Shown here piece by piece: positions 52,646 to 62,074 of a stretch of 64,000 nucleotides of DNA. Numbering within the stretch: position 1 is the stretch's first letter; each line of letters begins with the position of its first letter. The position numbers were made by a program, and so were the translations under genes. Source of the stretch: Pseudomonas entomophila (lineage in GTDB: Bacteria > Pseudomonadota > Gammaproteobacteria > Pseudomonadales > Pseudomonadaceae). A model generated the notes under the pieces. The model searched no databases, was not told the DNA's origin, and saw nothing but the letters and a program-made list of their open reading frames with translations. The DNA lies in NCBI RefSeq assembly GCF_023277925.1, contig NZ_CP063832.1:3178001-3242000 (forward strand). The letters are read 5' to 3'.

Positions 52646-53351
52646 GGGCCGCCAGCAGGTAGCCGCTGCCACGCACGGTGCGGATCAATCGCGGGGGTTT
52701 CTCGGTGTCGCGCAGCCGCTGGCGCAAGCGGCTGACAGCCATGTCGACGATGCGATCCAGGGGCATTGGTTCACGGCCGCGGGTGGCGTTGCCGATGGTG
52801 TCGCGGTCGAGGATCTGTTGCGGGTGGTCAAGGAACAGCTTGAGCAGGGCGAAGTCGGCGCCGGACAGGATCACCTCTTCGCCGTCGCGGTGGAAAAGAC
52901 GGTGGCTGACAATGTCCAGGCGCCAGTCGTCGAAGGCCAGCACGGCGCTGGCCGGCGTCGCCTGGCCGAATTCGGCGCGGCGTAGCAGGGCCTTGATCCG
53001 TGCCTGCAGTTCCCGCGGGCTGAAGGGTTTGCCGAGGTAATCGTCGGCGCCCAGCTCCAGGCCGATGACCCGGTCGGTTTCGTCGGAGCTGGCGGTGAGC
53101 ATGATGATCGGTACCCGTGACAGGCGCGGGTGCTGGCGAACCCAGCGGCACAGGCTGAAGCCGTCCTCGTCGGGCAGCATCACATCGAGGATCACCAGGT
53201 CGCAGGGGCTGGTGTCCAGCGCGCGGCGGAAGCCCTGGCCGTCAGCTTCGGCGTGGACCTGGAAGCCGGAGCGGGCGAGGTAGGTTTGCAGCAGTTCACG
53301 GATGTCCTGGTCGTCGTCGACCATCAGGATCGTTTTGCCGGCAGTGGTCAC
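52629..53351 (-). CDS. gltR: OmpR-type response regulator GltR
   Basis: A 240-residue regulator: receiver domain at 8-122 (ILMVDDDQDIRELL, VILDVMLPDEDGFSL with the phospho-Asp, IMLTASSDETD, YLGKPFSPREL) and a winged-helix DNA-binding domain at about 145-235 (RLRQRLRDTEKPPRLIRTVRGSGY is the C-terminal hairpin, shown here only in part). In P. putida GltR controls glucose uptake genes. The start is GTG at 53351, giving MTTAGKTILMV. Confidence 0.92.
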   Translation of the reverse strand: MTTAGKTILMVDDDQDIRELLQTYLARSGFQVHAEADGQGFRRALDTSPCDLVILDVMLPDEDGFSLCRWVRQHPRLSRVPIIMLTASSDETDRVIGLELGADDYLGKPFSPRELQARIKALLRRAEFGQATPASAVLAFDDWRLDIVSHRLFHRDGEEVILSGADFALLKLFLDHPQQILDRDTIGNATRGREPMPLDRIVDMAVSRLRQRLRDTEKPPRLIRTVRGSGYLLAAHVCPA

Positions 53352-53402
53352 AATGGTCCGTCCTCTGGTGGTCGCAGATCTTTGTGTCTGCTGTGAAGGC
53401 TA

Positions 53403-53458
53403 ATCGCGGGGCGAGCCCGCTCCCACAACTACCTGTGGGAGCGGGCTCGCCCCGCGAT
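53403..53458. repeat. 25-bp perfect inverted repeat between glk and gltR
   Basis: The arm from 53403 (ATCGCGGGGCGAGCCCGCTC plus five bases) is perfectly repeated in inverse at 53434-53458 around loop ACTACC. It begins 5 bases after the glk stop (minus strand) and should strongly attenuate read-through from edd-glk into gltR-gltS. Confidence 0.9.
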
Positions 53459-53463
53459 GCTCA

Positions 53464-54420
53464 TCATTGATCCAACGCTTGCTGCAAGGCCACCCCGGCC
53501 CCCAGCAACCCGGAAAACTCCGCTGTCACCAACCATACCGGCACCCCGGCGAAGTACCCGCTCATGCAACCCTTGTCGGCAAAGCTCGCGGCAAAGCCAC
53601 TGCGCAGGAACAGCTCGGCAAAGCGCGGTATCACCCCGCCGACGATATACACCCCGCCCCGAGCCCCCAGTGTGAGCACATTGTTGCCCGCCACCCGGCC
53701 AAGGAAGCGGCAGAACTGCTCGACCACCGCCAGCGCCCGTGGCTCGTTGGCTAACGCGGCATCAGTGATCTGCGCCGGAGTCTTGTGCCGGGGCGTGTCG
53801 CCATCCAGCGCACAAATGGCCTGGTACAACCGCACCAGCCCGCCACCACTGAGCACCGTCTCGGCGCTGACATGGCCAATTTGCCGATGAATCTCCTGAT
53901 GGATCGCCGCCTCGCGGGCATTGCCCACCGGCAGGTCGACATGCCCACCCTCCCCCGGCAGCGCCAGCCAGTGCTCACCCAGGCGCAGCAGGCTGCCCAC
54001 GCCCAGGCCAGTGCCGGGCCCGATCACCAACGCCGGACGCGACGGGTCGGCCTGGCCGGCGCAGACCACGCGGAACTCGCCGGCGCGCAGGCGGGTCATG
54101 CCCAGGGCCATGGCGGAGAAGTCGTTGATCAGCAGCAGGCGCTCGACCTGCAATGTCTGGCAGAAGGCGCTGCGGCTCAGCCGCCAATGGTTGTTGGTGA
54201 AGCGGAATTCGTCGCCATCCACCGGACCGGCCACCGCCAGGCAAACCGCCGCCAGGCCGCCACGGGCAATGCCCTGGTCGGCCAGGTAGGCCTCGATGGC
54301 CTGCTCAGGGCTGGTGTAGTCGGCGGTCGCCAGGACCTGGACCGCCTGCAGTTCATTGTCCTGCCACAAGGCGAAACGTGCATTGGTACCTCCGATATCG
54401 CCGACCAGCAGGGCTTTCAT
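53464..54420 (-). CDS. glk: Glucokinase
   Basis: Glk phosphorylates glucose with ATP after GtsABCD import. The 318-residue protein is of the bacterial glucokinase family: phosphate-binding [13 protein letters not shown] at the N-terminus, [32 protein letters not shown] with the catalytic Asp, and [11 protein letters not shown]. Its ATG overlaps the edd stop as ATGA at 54417-54420, so edd and glk are coupled. Confidence 0.96.
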   Translation of the reverse strand: MKALLVGDIGGTNARFALWQDNELQAVQVLATADYTSPEQAIEAYLADQGIARGGLAAVCLAVAGPVDGDEFRFTNNHWRLSRSAFCQTLQVERLLLINDFSAMALGMTRLRAGEFRVVCAGQADPSRPALVIGPGTGLGVGSLLRLGEHWLALPGEGGHVDLPVGNAREAAIHQEIHRQIGHVSAETVLSGGGLVRLYQAICALDGDTPRHKTPAQITDAALANEPRALAVVEQFCRFLGRVAGNNVLTLGARGGVYIVGGVIPRFAELFLRSGFAASFADKGCMSGYFAGVPVWLVTAEFSGLLGAGVALQQALDQ

Positions 54421-56243
54421 TCAAGGTGCTCCAGAGCCGAAGTGAAGGCGCTCGCGCCCTTTTCGGCCGAACTGAACGCCACGCGCATGAAGCCGAACAG
54501 CTCGCGCCCGCAGCCCAGGTCGTTACCCTTGGGCGGTTCGGGCAGGTCACGGTTGGCCAGCTCCTCGGCCGACACCATGATCCGCAGCGTGCCTTCGACA
54601 CCATCGACCCGCACGATATCACCATCGCGCACCCGCGCCAGCGGGCCGCCGTCGAAGGCCTCCGGGCACACGTGAATGGCTGCCGGGATCTTGCCCGAGG
54701 CACCGGACATGCGCCCGTCGGTGACCAGCGCCACCTTGTAGCCTCGGTCCTGCAGCACGCCGAGGAACGGCGTGAGCTTGTGCAACTCGGGCATGCCGTT
54801 GCAACGCGGCCCCTGGAAGCGCACCACGGCGACGAAATCACGCTCCAGCTCGCCGGCCTTGAACGCGTCAGCCAGGGATTGCTGGTCGTGGAACACCCGC
54901 GCCGGGGCCTCCACCACCTGATGCTCGCGCGCCACGGCGGACACCTTCATCACGCCACGGCCCAGGTTGCCCTCCATCACCCGCAGGCCGCCCTCGGGCG
55001 AAAACGGCCGCGCCACCGGGCGCAGGATGCTCTCGTCCAAGCTGTCCTTCGGCCCCTCGCGCCAGACCAACTGGCCGTCCTCGAGGAACGGCTCCTGGGT
55101 GTAGCGGCGCAGGCCATGGCCAGCCACGGTGTTGACGTCCTCGTGCAGCAGGCCCGCGTCGAGCAGTTCGCGAATGAGGAAGGCCATGCCGCCCGAGGCC
55201 TGGAAATGATTGATGTCGGCCTTGCCGTTCGGATAGACGTGAGACAGCGTTGGCACCACCTCGGAGAGGTCCGCCATGTCCTGCCAGGTCAGCTGGATGC
55301 CAGCGGCCTGGGCGATGGCCGGAATATGCAGGGTGTGGTTGGTCGAGCCGCCGGTGGCGTGCAGGGCGACGATCGAGTTGACCAACGCCTTCTCATCGAC
55401 GATCTCGCCGATCGGCATGAAGTTGCCGCTGGCCTTGGTCATGCGCGTGACCTGCCGCGCGGCCTCGACGGTGAGGGCATCGCGCAGCGGCGTGTAGGGG
55501 TTGACGAAGGACGCGCCCGGCAGGTGCAGGCCCATGACCTCCATCACCAGCTGGTTGGTGTTGGCGGTACCGTAGAAGGTACAGGTACCCGGGCCGTGGT
55601 AGCTCTTCATCTCCGACTCGAGCAGTTGCTCGCGGGTGGCCTTGCCCTCGGCGTAGCGCTGGCGCACGTCGGCCTTCTCCTTGTTGGAGATCCCCGAGAC
55701 CATCGGCCCGCCTGGCACGAAGACAGTCGGCAAATGGCCGAAGCGCAGCGCCCCCATCATCAGGCCGGGGACGATCTTGTCGCAGATGCCCAGCATCAGC
55801 GCGGCGTCGAACATGTTGTGCGACAGGGCGATGGCAGTGGACATGGCGATCACCTCGCGGCTGGCGATGGCCAGCTCCATGCCCGGTTCGCCTTGTGTCA
55901 CGCCATCGCACATGGCCGGCACGCCACCGGCGAACTGGCCCACCGAGCCGATGTCGCGTAGCGCCTGCTTGATCTGTTCGGGAAAGTGCTGGTACGGCTG
56001 ATGCGCCGAGAGCATGTCGTTGTACGCCGAGACGATGGCCACGTTGGCGGCGTTCATCAAGCGCAGGGTCTGCTTGTCCTCACCACCGCAAGCGGCCACG
56101 CCATGGGCGAAGTTGGCGCACTGCAAGCTGGCGCGCATGGGTCCGTCACTGGCCGCACCGCGGATCAGCTCGAGATAGCGTTCACGGGTGCGGCGGCTGC
56201 GGGCGATCAGCCGTTCGGTGACCTCAAGGATGCGCGGGTGCAT
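54417..56243 (-). CDS. edd: 6-phosphogluconate dehydratase
   Basis: Edd dehydrates 6-phosphogluconate to KDPG, the key step of the Entner-Doudoroff pathway. The 608-residue protein is of the IlvD/EDD family with a [4Fe-4S] cluster: cysteines in [23 protein letters not shown] and [15 protein letters not shown] serve the cluster, and [19 protein letters not shown] lies near the C-terminus. It is divergent from gapA, with a HexR box in the 266-base gap. Confidence 0.97.
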   Translation of the reverse strand: MHPRILEVTERLIARSRRTRERYLELIRGAASDGPMRASLQCANFAHGVAACGGEDKQTLRLMNAANVAIVSAYNDMLSAHQPYQHFPEQIKQALRDIGSVGQFAGGVPAMCDGVTQGEPGMELAIASREVIAMSTAIALSHNMFDAALMLGICDKIVPGLMMGALRFGHLPTVFVPGGPMVSGISNKEKADVRQRYAEGKATREQLLESEMKSYHGPGTCTFYGTANTNQLVMEVMGLHLPGASFVNPYTPLRDALTVEAARQVTRMTKASGNFMPIGEIVDEKALVNSIVALHATGGSTNHTLHIPAIAQAAGIQLTWQDMADLSEVVPTLSHVYPNGKADINHFQASGGMAFLIRELLDAGLLHEDVNTVAGHGLRRYTQEPFLEDGQLVWREGPKDSLDESILRPVARPFSPEGGLRVMEGNLGRGVMKVSAVAREHQVVEAPARVFHDQQSLADAFKAGELERDFVAVVRFQGPRCNGMPELHKLTPFLGVLQDRGYKVALVTDGRMSGASGKIPAAIHVCPEAFDGGPLARVRDGDIVRVDGVEGTLRIMVSAEELANRDLPEPPKGNDLGCGRELFGFMRVAFSSAEKGASAFTSALEHLE

Positions 56244-56429
56244 GTACTGGACTCCAGGCTAACGGTAAGGGCGGTCTCACCGGGCATTTTCCCTCCAAAC
56301 GATTGCGACCTAGGCTCTAGATAGACGTGCCTGGCATGTTCGAAGAGGGGCTGACCCGACCACTCGTTGTATGTTTAAACAAAATACTGCCAGCAAAAAG
56401 GCTTGTTTTCTATCACTCGATGAATAATC

Positions 56430-56444
56430 TTGTAATTCCAACAA
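56430..56444. promoter_or_regulatory. HexR operator, edd/gapA gap
   Basis: TTGTAATTCCAACAA is an exact TTGT-N7-ACAA match, the consensus reported for HexR in P. putida. It lies 66 bases before gapA and 187 before edd, allowing repression of gapA and possibly edd until KDPG accumulates. Confidence 0.75.
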
Positions 56445-56509
56445 CAAAACCGTTTCAGTGAAGCTACTCTTTGTGCCACAGGCTTCACCTGACTGCCAGA
56501 GGTAACGCC

Positions 56510-57511
56510 ATGACTCTTCGCATCGCCATCAACGGCTTCGGTCGCATCGGACGCAACATCCTGCGTGCACTCTACACGCACGGCTACCGTCAGGACCTGC
56601 AGGTCGTCGCCATCAACGACCTGGGCGACAGCGCGATGAATGCCCACCTGCTCAAGTTCGACAGCGTCCACGGCACCTTCGACGCCACGGTCGAGTCCGA
56701 CCACGAGAGCCTCACCGTCAACGGCGACCGTATCGCCGTCAGCGCCATCCGCAACCCCGCCGAACTGCCTTGGAAAGCCCTGGCCATCGACGTGGTGTTC
56801 GAATGCACCGGGCTGTTCACCGAACGCACAAAGACTGCTGCGCACCTGGCCGCAGGGGCCACCAAGGTAATCGTCAGCGCGCCGGCCAAGGGCGCCGACG
56901 CCACCGTGGTGTACGGGGTCAACCACGACGTGCTGCGCGCCTCGCACCAGGTCATCTCCAACGCCTCCTGCACCACCAACTGCCTGGCGCCGGTCGCCCA
57001 GGTGCTGCACCGCGAATTCGGCATCGAGCAGGGTCTGATGACCACCATCCACGCCTACACCAACGACCAGGTGCTCACCGACGTCTACCACACCGACCCA
57101 TACCGCGCGCGCTCGGCCACCCAGTCGATGATCCCGAGCAAGACCGGCGCCGCCGAGGCCGTGGGCCTGGTGCTGCCGGAACTGGCCGGCAAGCTGACGG
57201 GGATGGCGGTAAGGGTGCCGGTGATCAACGTGTCGCTGGTCGACCTCACCGTCAACCTCAAGCGCGAGGTAACGGCGGAGGAGGTGAACCAGGTGTTCCT
57301 CGAAGCCAGCCGCCACTCCCGTGTGCTGGGTTACAACGCGCTGCCACTGGTATCGTGCGACTTCAACCACAACCCGTTGTCGTCGATCTTCGACGCCAAC
57401 CACACCCGCGCCAATGGCCGCATGCTCAAGGTGCTGGCCTGGTACGACAATGAGTGGGGCTTCTCCAACCGCATGCTGGACAACTGCCTGGCGTTGTTCA
57501 ACGCGAAGTAA
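56510..57511 (+). CDS. gapA: Glyceraldehyde-3-phosphate dehydrogenase, type I
   Basis: Oxidises glyceraldehyde-3-P released by Eda to 1,3-bisphosphoglycerate. The 333-residue enzyme has the NAD-binding start [25 protein letters not shown] (acidic residue typical of NAD preference), the catalytic Cys in [13 protein letters not shown] and the His region [10 protein letters not shown], and ends with [17 protein letters not shown] 56510 follows AGAGGT. It is HexR-controlled as judged from the box upstream. Confidence 0.96.
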   Translation: MTLRIAINGFGRIGRNILRALYTHGYRQDLQVVAINDLGDSAMNAHLLKFDSVHGTFDATVESDHESLTVNGDRIAVSAIRNPAELPWKALAIDVVFECTGLFTERTKTAAHLAAGATKVIVSAPAKGADATVVYGVNHDVLRASHQVISNASCTTNCLAPVAQVLHREFGIEQGLMTTIHAYTNDQVLTDVYHTDPYRARSATQSMIPSKTGAAEAVGLVLPELAGKLTGMAVRVPVINVSLVDLTVNLKREVTAEEVNQVFLEASRHSRVLGYNALPLVSCDFNHNPLSSIFDANHTRANGRMLKVLAWYDNEWGFSNRMLDNCLALFNAK

Positions 57512-57537
57512 CCATCGACCTCAAGGCCGCGCTGAAC

Positions 57538-57567
57538 CTGTAGGAGCGCCTTTAGCCGCTCCTACAG
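57538..57567 (+). terminator. REP-derived hairpin after gapA
   Basis: CTGTAGGAGCG (57538-57548) pairs with CGCTCCTACAG (57557-57567) around 8 bases. It is a minimal REP arm pair 27 bases after the gapA stop, likely acting as its transcript end. Confidence 0.6.
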
Positions 57568-57616
57568 CGCCCTGTGCGACATCCTCAGTCTTTACCTCCT
57601 CATGACATTTCCCCAC

Positions 57617-57650
57617 TTGACCCGAAGCATGGATGATACGCATTATCATT
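57617..57650 (+). promoter_or_regulatory. Promoter with Fur-box-like sequence before the ECF sigma gene
   Basis: TTGACC (57617-57622), 18-bp spacer and CATTAT (57641-57646). GATGATACGCATTATCATTA (57632-57651) overlaps the -10 and is similar to the Fur consensus GATAATGATAATCATTATC. Iron repression of the sigma gene is expected for this class. Confidence 0.65.
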
Positions 57651-57675
57651 AACCCCAAAGCGGTCAGGTTTCCCC

Positions 57676-58188
57676 GTGAGTCAGTCCCGGTTCAACTCAG
57701 TCTTCCTCAACCAGCGCCTCACGTTGCTGCGCACCCTGCAGCGCATGGTGGGCAACCCCAGTACCGCCGAGGACCTGCTTCAGGAAACCTACCTGCGGGT
57801 CACCCGCGCGTTGGGCGAACGACCCATCGAGCACCTGGAACCCTTCGTCTTCCAGACCGCCCGCAACCTCGCCCTGGACCATCTGCGCGCCCGCCGGGTG
57901 CAGGCCCGCACGCTGATCGACGACGTCCCTGAGCAGGTCCTGCACAACGTCGCCGCCCCTGCAGGCAATAGCGAAGATGCCGCCCATGCCGAGCAGTTGC
58001 TCAAGCACCTCAGCGTCAGCCTCGGCCAGTTGACCGAGCGCCAGCAGCGCATCTTCATCCTCAGCCGCCTGCACGGCGCCAGCTACCTGGAGATCGCCGA
58101 GCAACTGAACGTCTCGGCCAGCACGGTGCAGAAGGAACTGAAACTGATCATGGCCATCTGCATGGGCGTGGCCGACCGGCACCAGTGA
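57676..58188 (+). CDS. FecI-type ECF sigma factor
   Basis: A 170-residue ECF sigma factor: region 2 at about 12-75 (AEDLLQETYLRVTRAL, FVFQTARNLALDHLRARR) and region 4 at about 110-165 (LTERQQRIFILSRLHGASYLEIAEQLNVS shown in part). It should direct RNA polymerase to the receptor gene 1.2 kb downstream when heme or a heme carrier is sensed. The start is GTG 57676. It is followed by fecR-like and receptor genes, the standard cell-surface-signalling order. Confidence 0.92.
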   Translation: MSQSRFNSVFLNQRLTLLRTLQRMVGNPSTAEDLLQETYLRVTRALGERPIEHLEPFVFQTARNLALDHLRARRVQARTLIDDVPEQVLHNVAAPAGNSEDAAHAEQLLKHLSVSLGQLTERQQRIFILSRLHGASYLEIAEQLNVSASTVQKELKLIMAICMGVADRHQ

Positions 58189-58281
58189 CAGCACCGCTCG
58201 CCAGGCCACCCGCGCAAAGCCCTTGCCATGCATCGGGTCTGCACTGATCATGCGCAAAAAAGCCCGCCGCAAGGACCCTCC

Positions 58282-59244
58282 GTGACCGACCAGCCCCCTC
58301 CTCGCCCGACACCCGCCGCGCCTGACGCCCGTGCCCGTGCCCGCGAAGAGGCGATGGACTGGCTGATCCGCCTGCAGTGCGCCGACGAAAGCGACACCCA
58401 GGCCTTCGAGCACTGGCTCGGCGCCGAGCCGGAAAACGCCGAGGCTTACGTTGAGGCCGAGGCGCTATGGAACGGTGCGCCGCTGCGCCAGGCCGCCGGC
58501 CAGTTGCACCAGCAGCGCCGCCATACGGTCGGCGGGCGCCTGCGCCGCCACTGGAAGCCCCTGGCCACTGCCGCCATGCTGTTGGTCGGGCTGTTCACCT
58601 TCGGCAACCTGCCGTTGCGCCTGCAGGCCGATCACCTGACCGTGGTCGGCGAGCGTCAGCGCCTGCAACTGGACGATGGCGCCAAGGTACTGCTCAACAC
58701 CAATTCGGCCTTCGCCAGCGATGTGCGTGACGGGCGCCAGGTGGCCCGCCTGCTACAGGGCGAGGCGTACTTCCAGGTGTCCGATGGTGGCCAACCCGCA
58801 CTGGAAGTACAGGCCGGCCCGTTGCGCGCCAGTGTGCGCGACACCGACTTCGCCGTGCGTTATCTCGACGGCCAGGCCCAGGTGCGCGTGCAGCGCGGCG
58901 ATGTCGACTTGCAGGCGGCCAGCGATCAGCGCATCCGCCTCAGCGCCGGCGACAGCATCAGCGTCGGCCCCGACGGCTTCGGCCAGCGCCAGCGCCCAGA
59001 CCTGCGCAAGGAGCTGGCCTGGATCGAGGGCCGCCTGGTGTTCGAGAACTGCCCGCTGAGCCAGGTGCTGGCCGAGGTGCGCCGCTACTACCCCGGCTGG
59101 ATCATCAACCACAATGAACGCCTCGAGCAGGTTGCCGTCACCGGCAACTACCGCCTCGACCAACCCCTTGAAACCCTGCGCGCCCTCGCTCATATCACCT
59201 CGGCGCAACTGCACGAATACCCCGCGCTGGTGATTCTCAACTGA
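58282..59244 (+). CDS. FecR-type anti-sigma/sigma-regulator protein
   Basis: A 320-residue inner-membrane regulator: cytosolic DUF4880-like start (EEAMDWLIRLQCADESDTQA, FEHWLGAEPENAEAY), one transmembrane helix (ATAAMLLVGLFTFGNLPL, about 95-113), then a periplasmic FecR domain (ADHLTVVGERQRLQLDDGAK, LLQGEAYFQV) and a C-terminal DUF4974/STN-like domain (WIEGRLVFENCPLSQVLAEV). It relays receptor occupancy to the sigma factor. The start is GTG 58282 behind AAGGA. Confidence 0.91.
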   Translation: MTDQPPPRPTPAAPDARARAREEAMDWLIRLQCADESDTQAFEHWLGAEPENAEAYVEAEALWNGAPLRQAAGQLHQQRRHTVGGRLRRHWKPLATAAMLLVGLFTFGNLPLRLQADHLTVVGERQRLQLDDGAKVLLNTNSAFASDVRDGRQVARLLQGEAYFQVSDGGQPALEVQAGPLRASVRDTDFAVRYLDGQAQVRVQRGDVDLQAASDQRIRLSAGDSISVGPDGFGQRQRPDLRKELAWIEGRLVFENCPLSQVLAEVRRYYPGWIINHNERLEQVAVTGNYRLDQPLETLRALAHITSAQLHEYPALVILN

Positions 59245-59306
59245 CCTGAAAGTTTTTTTACGCGATCGCCTTCCCTCGCCCGTCTCGTTATAGCCAATAC
59301 GATTGA

Positions 59307-59326
59307 TTCTCGTTCGAAAACGAGAA
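59307..59326. promoter_or_regulatory. Hairpin/inverted repeat before the TonB receptor gene
   Basis: TTCTCGTT-CGAA-AACGAGAA, an 8-bp stem with a tetraloop, 44 bases before the receptor start. It overlaps an AT-rich segment (AATACGATTGATTCTCG) that resembles a weak Fur or sigma-dependent promoter zone. The role is not known. Confidence 0.4.
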
Positions 59327-59369
59327 CAGCCACTGCCTATAACCCTTCGCGCGACAGGGAGCGCTTTCG

Positions 59370-61958
59370 ATGTCCACTGGTCAAACCCGCCCGTCCTCCA
59401 TTTCCCGCCGTCGGGGGCAACTGTCGCTGCTGACCCTGGCCTTGCTTGCCAGCGGCGCCATCAGCCTGCCGACGCTGGCCGCCGAACCGGCCCAGGCCAG
59501 CAGCCCGCGCATGGGCGACTACCGTTTCGCCATCGCCCAGCAACCACTGGTGTCGGCCGTCAACGCGTTCAGCCAGGTGACCGGCTGGCAGGTCGGGTTC
59601 AGCGCGGAGCTGGCCGAGGGCGTGGCGTCGCCAGGCGTACAGGGCTCGCTGGCGCCGGAGGCGGCTCTGCAACGTCTGCTGCGCGGCACCGGCCTGAGCT
59701 ACCGCAAGATCGGCAACGGCAATGTGGTGCTCGAACGCCAGGCCGCCGGCAATGCCATCGCCCTGCAGCAGGTGACCGTCAGCGCCACCCGCAGCGCCCA
59801 GGACGTCAGCCAGGTACCCAGCACCGTCAGCGTGCAGACCCGCGAGCAGCTTGATCGGCAGAACGTCAACGACATCAAGCAACTGGTACGCTACGAACCG
59901 GGCGTCTCGGTCGGCGGCGTCGGCCAGCGCAGCGGCCTGAACGGCTACAACATCCGCGGCATCGACGGCGAGCGCATCCTCACCCAGGTCGATGGCGTGT
60001 CGATCCCCGACAGCTTCTTCTACGGCCCCTACGCCCAGACCCAGCGCAACTACGTCGACCCGGAGATCGTCAAGCGCGTGGAGATCCTCCGTGGCCCGGC
60101 CTCGGTGCTATACGGCAGCAACGCCATCGGTGGCGCGGTGAGCTACTTCACCCTTGATCCCGACGACATCATCAAGCCTGGCAAGGATGTCGGCGCGCGC
60201 CTGAAGACCGGCTACAGCTCCGCCGACGAAAGCTGGCTGACCTCCGCCACCGTCGCCGGTCGCCAGGGCGATTTCGACGGGTTGTTGCACCTGAGCCAGC
60301 GCAATGGCCACGAAACCAAATCCTACGGCGAACACGGCGGCACCGGCCTGGACCGCAGCGAGGCCAACCCCGAGGACGTGCGCACCACCAACGTGCTGGC
60401 CAAGCTGGGCTGGAACTACGCCGACGACGCGCGCCTGGGCTTCACCTACGAGCACTACAAGGATGACCGCGACCAGAACATCCTCAGCGCCGTGGGTGGC
60501 CCATTCATTCCGGGCCGTGGCGCCTCGAACATGTACCGCATGCGCCAGGGCAACGACACCGTCACCCGCGAGCGCTTCGGCATCAACCACGAATTCGGCC
60601 TCGACAGCCTGGTCGCCGACCACGTGAAGTGGAGCCTGAACTACCAGATCGCCAAGACCGACCAGCGCACCGACGAGCTGTACTTCGCCAGCGGCCGCCA
60701 GGTGTTCCGCGACCGCCAGACCACCTACAAGGACCGCCAGTGGGTCTTCGACGGCCAACTCGACAAGGCCTTCAGCATCGGCGCCACCGAGCACCTGCTG
60801 ACCTACGGCACTACCCTCAAGCATGAGAAGGTTACCGGTTCGCGCAGTGGCACCGGCACCTGCCTTAACGTGGGTGGCACCTGCCGGGCCATCGGCCAGA
60901 ACAGCCCGAGCGATGGCCAGGTGCTGGTCAGCGACTTCCCGGATCCGACGGTGAACACCTACAGCCTGTTCGCCCAGGATGAAATCCGCTGGAACAACTG
61001 GACCTTCCTGCCGGGTGCGCGCTACGACTACACCCGCATGGAACCGAAAATGACCGCCGAGTTCCTGCGCGGTATCCAGGGTACCGGTGCGGCGCCAGGC
61101 AGCATCGACGACTCGGACAAGAAATGGCACCGCGTCTCGCCCAAGTTCGGCGTCACCTATGCCTTCAACGACAACTACACCTGGTACGGCCAGTACGCCG
61201 AAGGCTTCCGCACCCCGACCGCCAAGGCCATGTATGGGCGCTTCGACAACCCGACCCTGGGCTATAGCGTCGAACCCAACCCGAACCTGGAACCGGAGAA
61301 GAGCAAGAGCTACGAGACCGGCCTGCGCGGCAACTTCGAGGCCGGCAACTTTGACGTGGCGGTGTTCTACAACAAGTACCGTGACTTCATCAACGAGGAC
61401 GCCGTGCAGTCGGCAAACCTTGGTTCGACCTTCCAGGCCAACAACATCAAGCACGCCACCATCAAGGGCGCCGAGTTCAAGGGCCGCCTGAACCTGGACC
61501 ACTTCGGTGCCGTGCAAGGCCTGTACACCCAGGGCTCGCTGGCCTACGCCCGTGGCCGCAACGACGACACCGGCCAGCCACTGAACAGCGTCAACCCGCT
61601 GACTGCGGTGCTGGGCCTGGGCTATGAGCAACTGAACTACGGCGGGTTGGTCAGCTGGACCCTGGTCAAGCGCAAGGACCGTGTCGACGACACCACCTTC
61701 TTCGCCCCCGATGGCGCCAGCAAGCAGTTCCGTACCCCGGGCTACGGTGTGCTGGATCTGACCGGCTATTACAAGGTGACCGACGACATCACCGTCAACG
61801 CCGGCCTGTACAACCTGACCGACAAGAAATACTGGCAGTGGGATGACGTGCGTGGCTACGACGCGCTGGGTGAAGCGGGCGTGACCCAACCGGCCAACCT
61901 CGATCGCCTGACCATGCCGGGGCGTAACTTCGCCATCAACCTGGTGTGGGATATCTGA
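59370..61958 (+). CDS. TonB-dependent heme receptor with signalling domain
   Basis: An 862-residue outer-membrane receptor. It has a signal peptide ending PTLAA, a periplasmic STN domain at about 48-125 (DYRFAIAQQPLVSAVNAFSQ), a TonB box LQQVTVSATR near 132, a plug domain at about 150-260 (YNIRGIDGERILTQVDGVSI, LRGPASVLYGSNAIGGAVSY) and a beta-barrel ending in VWDI. FRTPTAKAMYGRF and NPNLEPEKSKSYETG are typical of the hemoglobin/heme receptor family. The STN domain makes it a transducer acting on the FecR-like protein and sigma factor upstream. The adjacent heme oxygenase supports heme as ligand. Confidence 0.92.
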   Translation: MSTGQTRPSSISRRRGQLSLLTLALLASGAISLPTLAAEPAQASSPRMGDYRFAIAQQPLVSAVNAFSQVTGWQVGFSAELAEGVASPGVQGSLAPEAALQRLLRGTGLSYRKIGNGNVVLERQAAGNAIALQQVTVSATRSAQDVSQVPSTVSVQTREQLDRQNVNDIKQLVRYEPGVSVGGVGQRSGLNGYNIRGIDGERILTQVDGVSIPDSFFYGPYAQTQRNYVDPEIVKRVEILRGPASVLYGSNAIGGAVSYFTLDPDDIIKPGKDVGARLKTGYSSADESWLTSATVAGRQGDFDGLLHLSQRNGHETKSYGEHGGTGLDRSEANPEDVRTTNVLAKLGWNYADDARLGFTYEHYKDDRDQNILSAVGGPFIPGRGASNMYRMRQGNDTVTRERFGINHEFGLDSLVADHVKWSLNYQIAKTDQRTDELYFASGRQVFRDRQTTYKDRQWVFDGQLDKAFSIGATEHLLTYGTTLKHEKVTGSRSGTGTCLNVGGTCRAIGQNSPSDGQVLVSDFPDPTVNTYSLFAQDEIRWNNWTFLPGARYDYTRMEPKMTAEFLRGIQGTGAAPGSIDDSDKKWHRVSPKFGVTYAFNDNYTWYGQYAEGFRTPTAKAMYGRFDNPTLGYSVEPNPNLEPEKSKSYETGLRGNFEAGNFDVAVFYNKYRDFINEDAVQSANLGSTFQANNIKHATIKGAEFKGRLNLDHFGAVQGLYTQGSLAYARGRNDDTGQPLNSVNPLTAVLGLGYEQLNYGGLVSWTLVKRKDRVDDTTFFAPDGASKQFRTPGYGVLDLTGYYKVTDDITVNAGLYNLTDKKYWQWDDVRGYDALGEAGVTQPANLDRLTMPGRNFAINLVWDI

Positions 61959-61999
61959 CCGACTGAAATCGGCGTCGGGCACGTGCCCTTTGTAATCGG

Positions 62000-62010
62000 A
62001 TGGACTCGCC
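62000..62010. repeat. Left subterminal inverted repeat of the IS
   Basis: ATGGACTCGCC, the exact inverse of the sequence at 63415-63425. It begins 7 bases inside the inferred left junction. Confidence 0.85.
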
Positions 62011-62074
62011 CCCGCCGAGGCATCACAGTGCCACGGTGGCGTTCTAAAAAGCCAACGGCAGCGAGGGCGAGACC

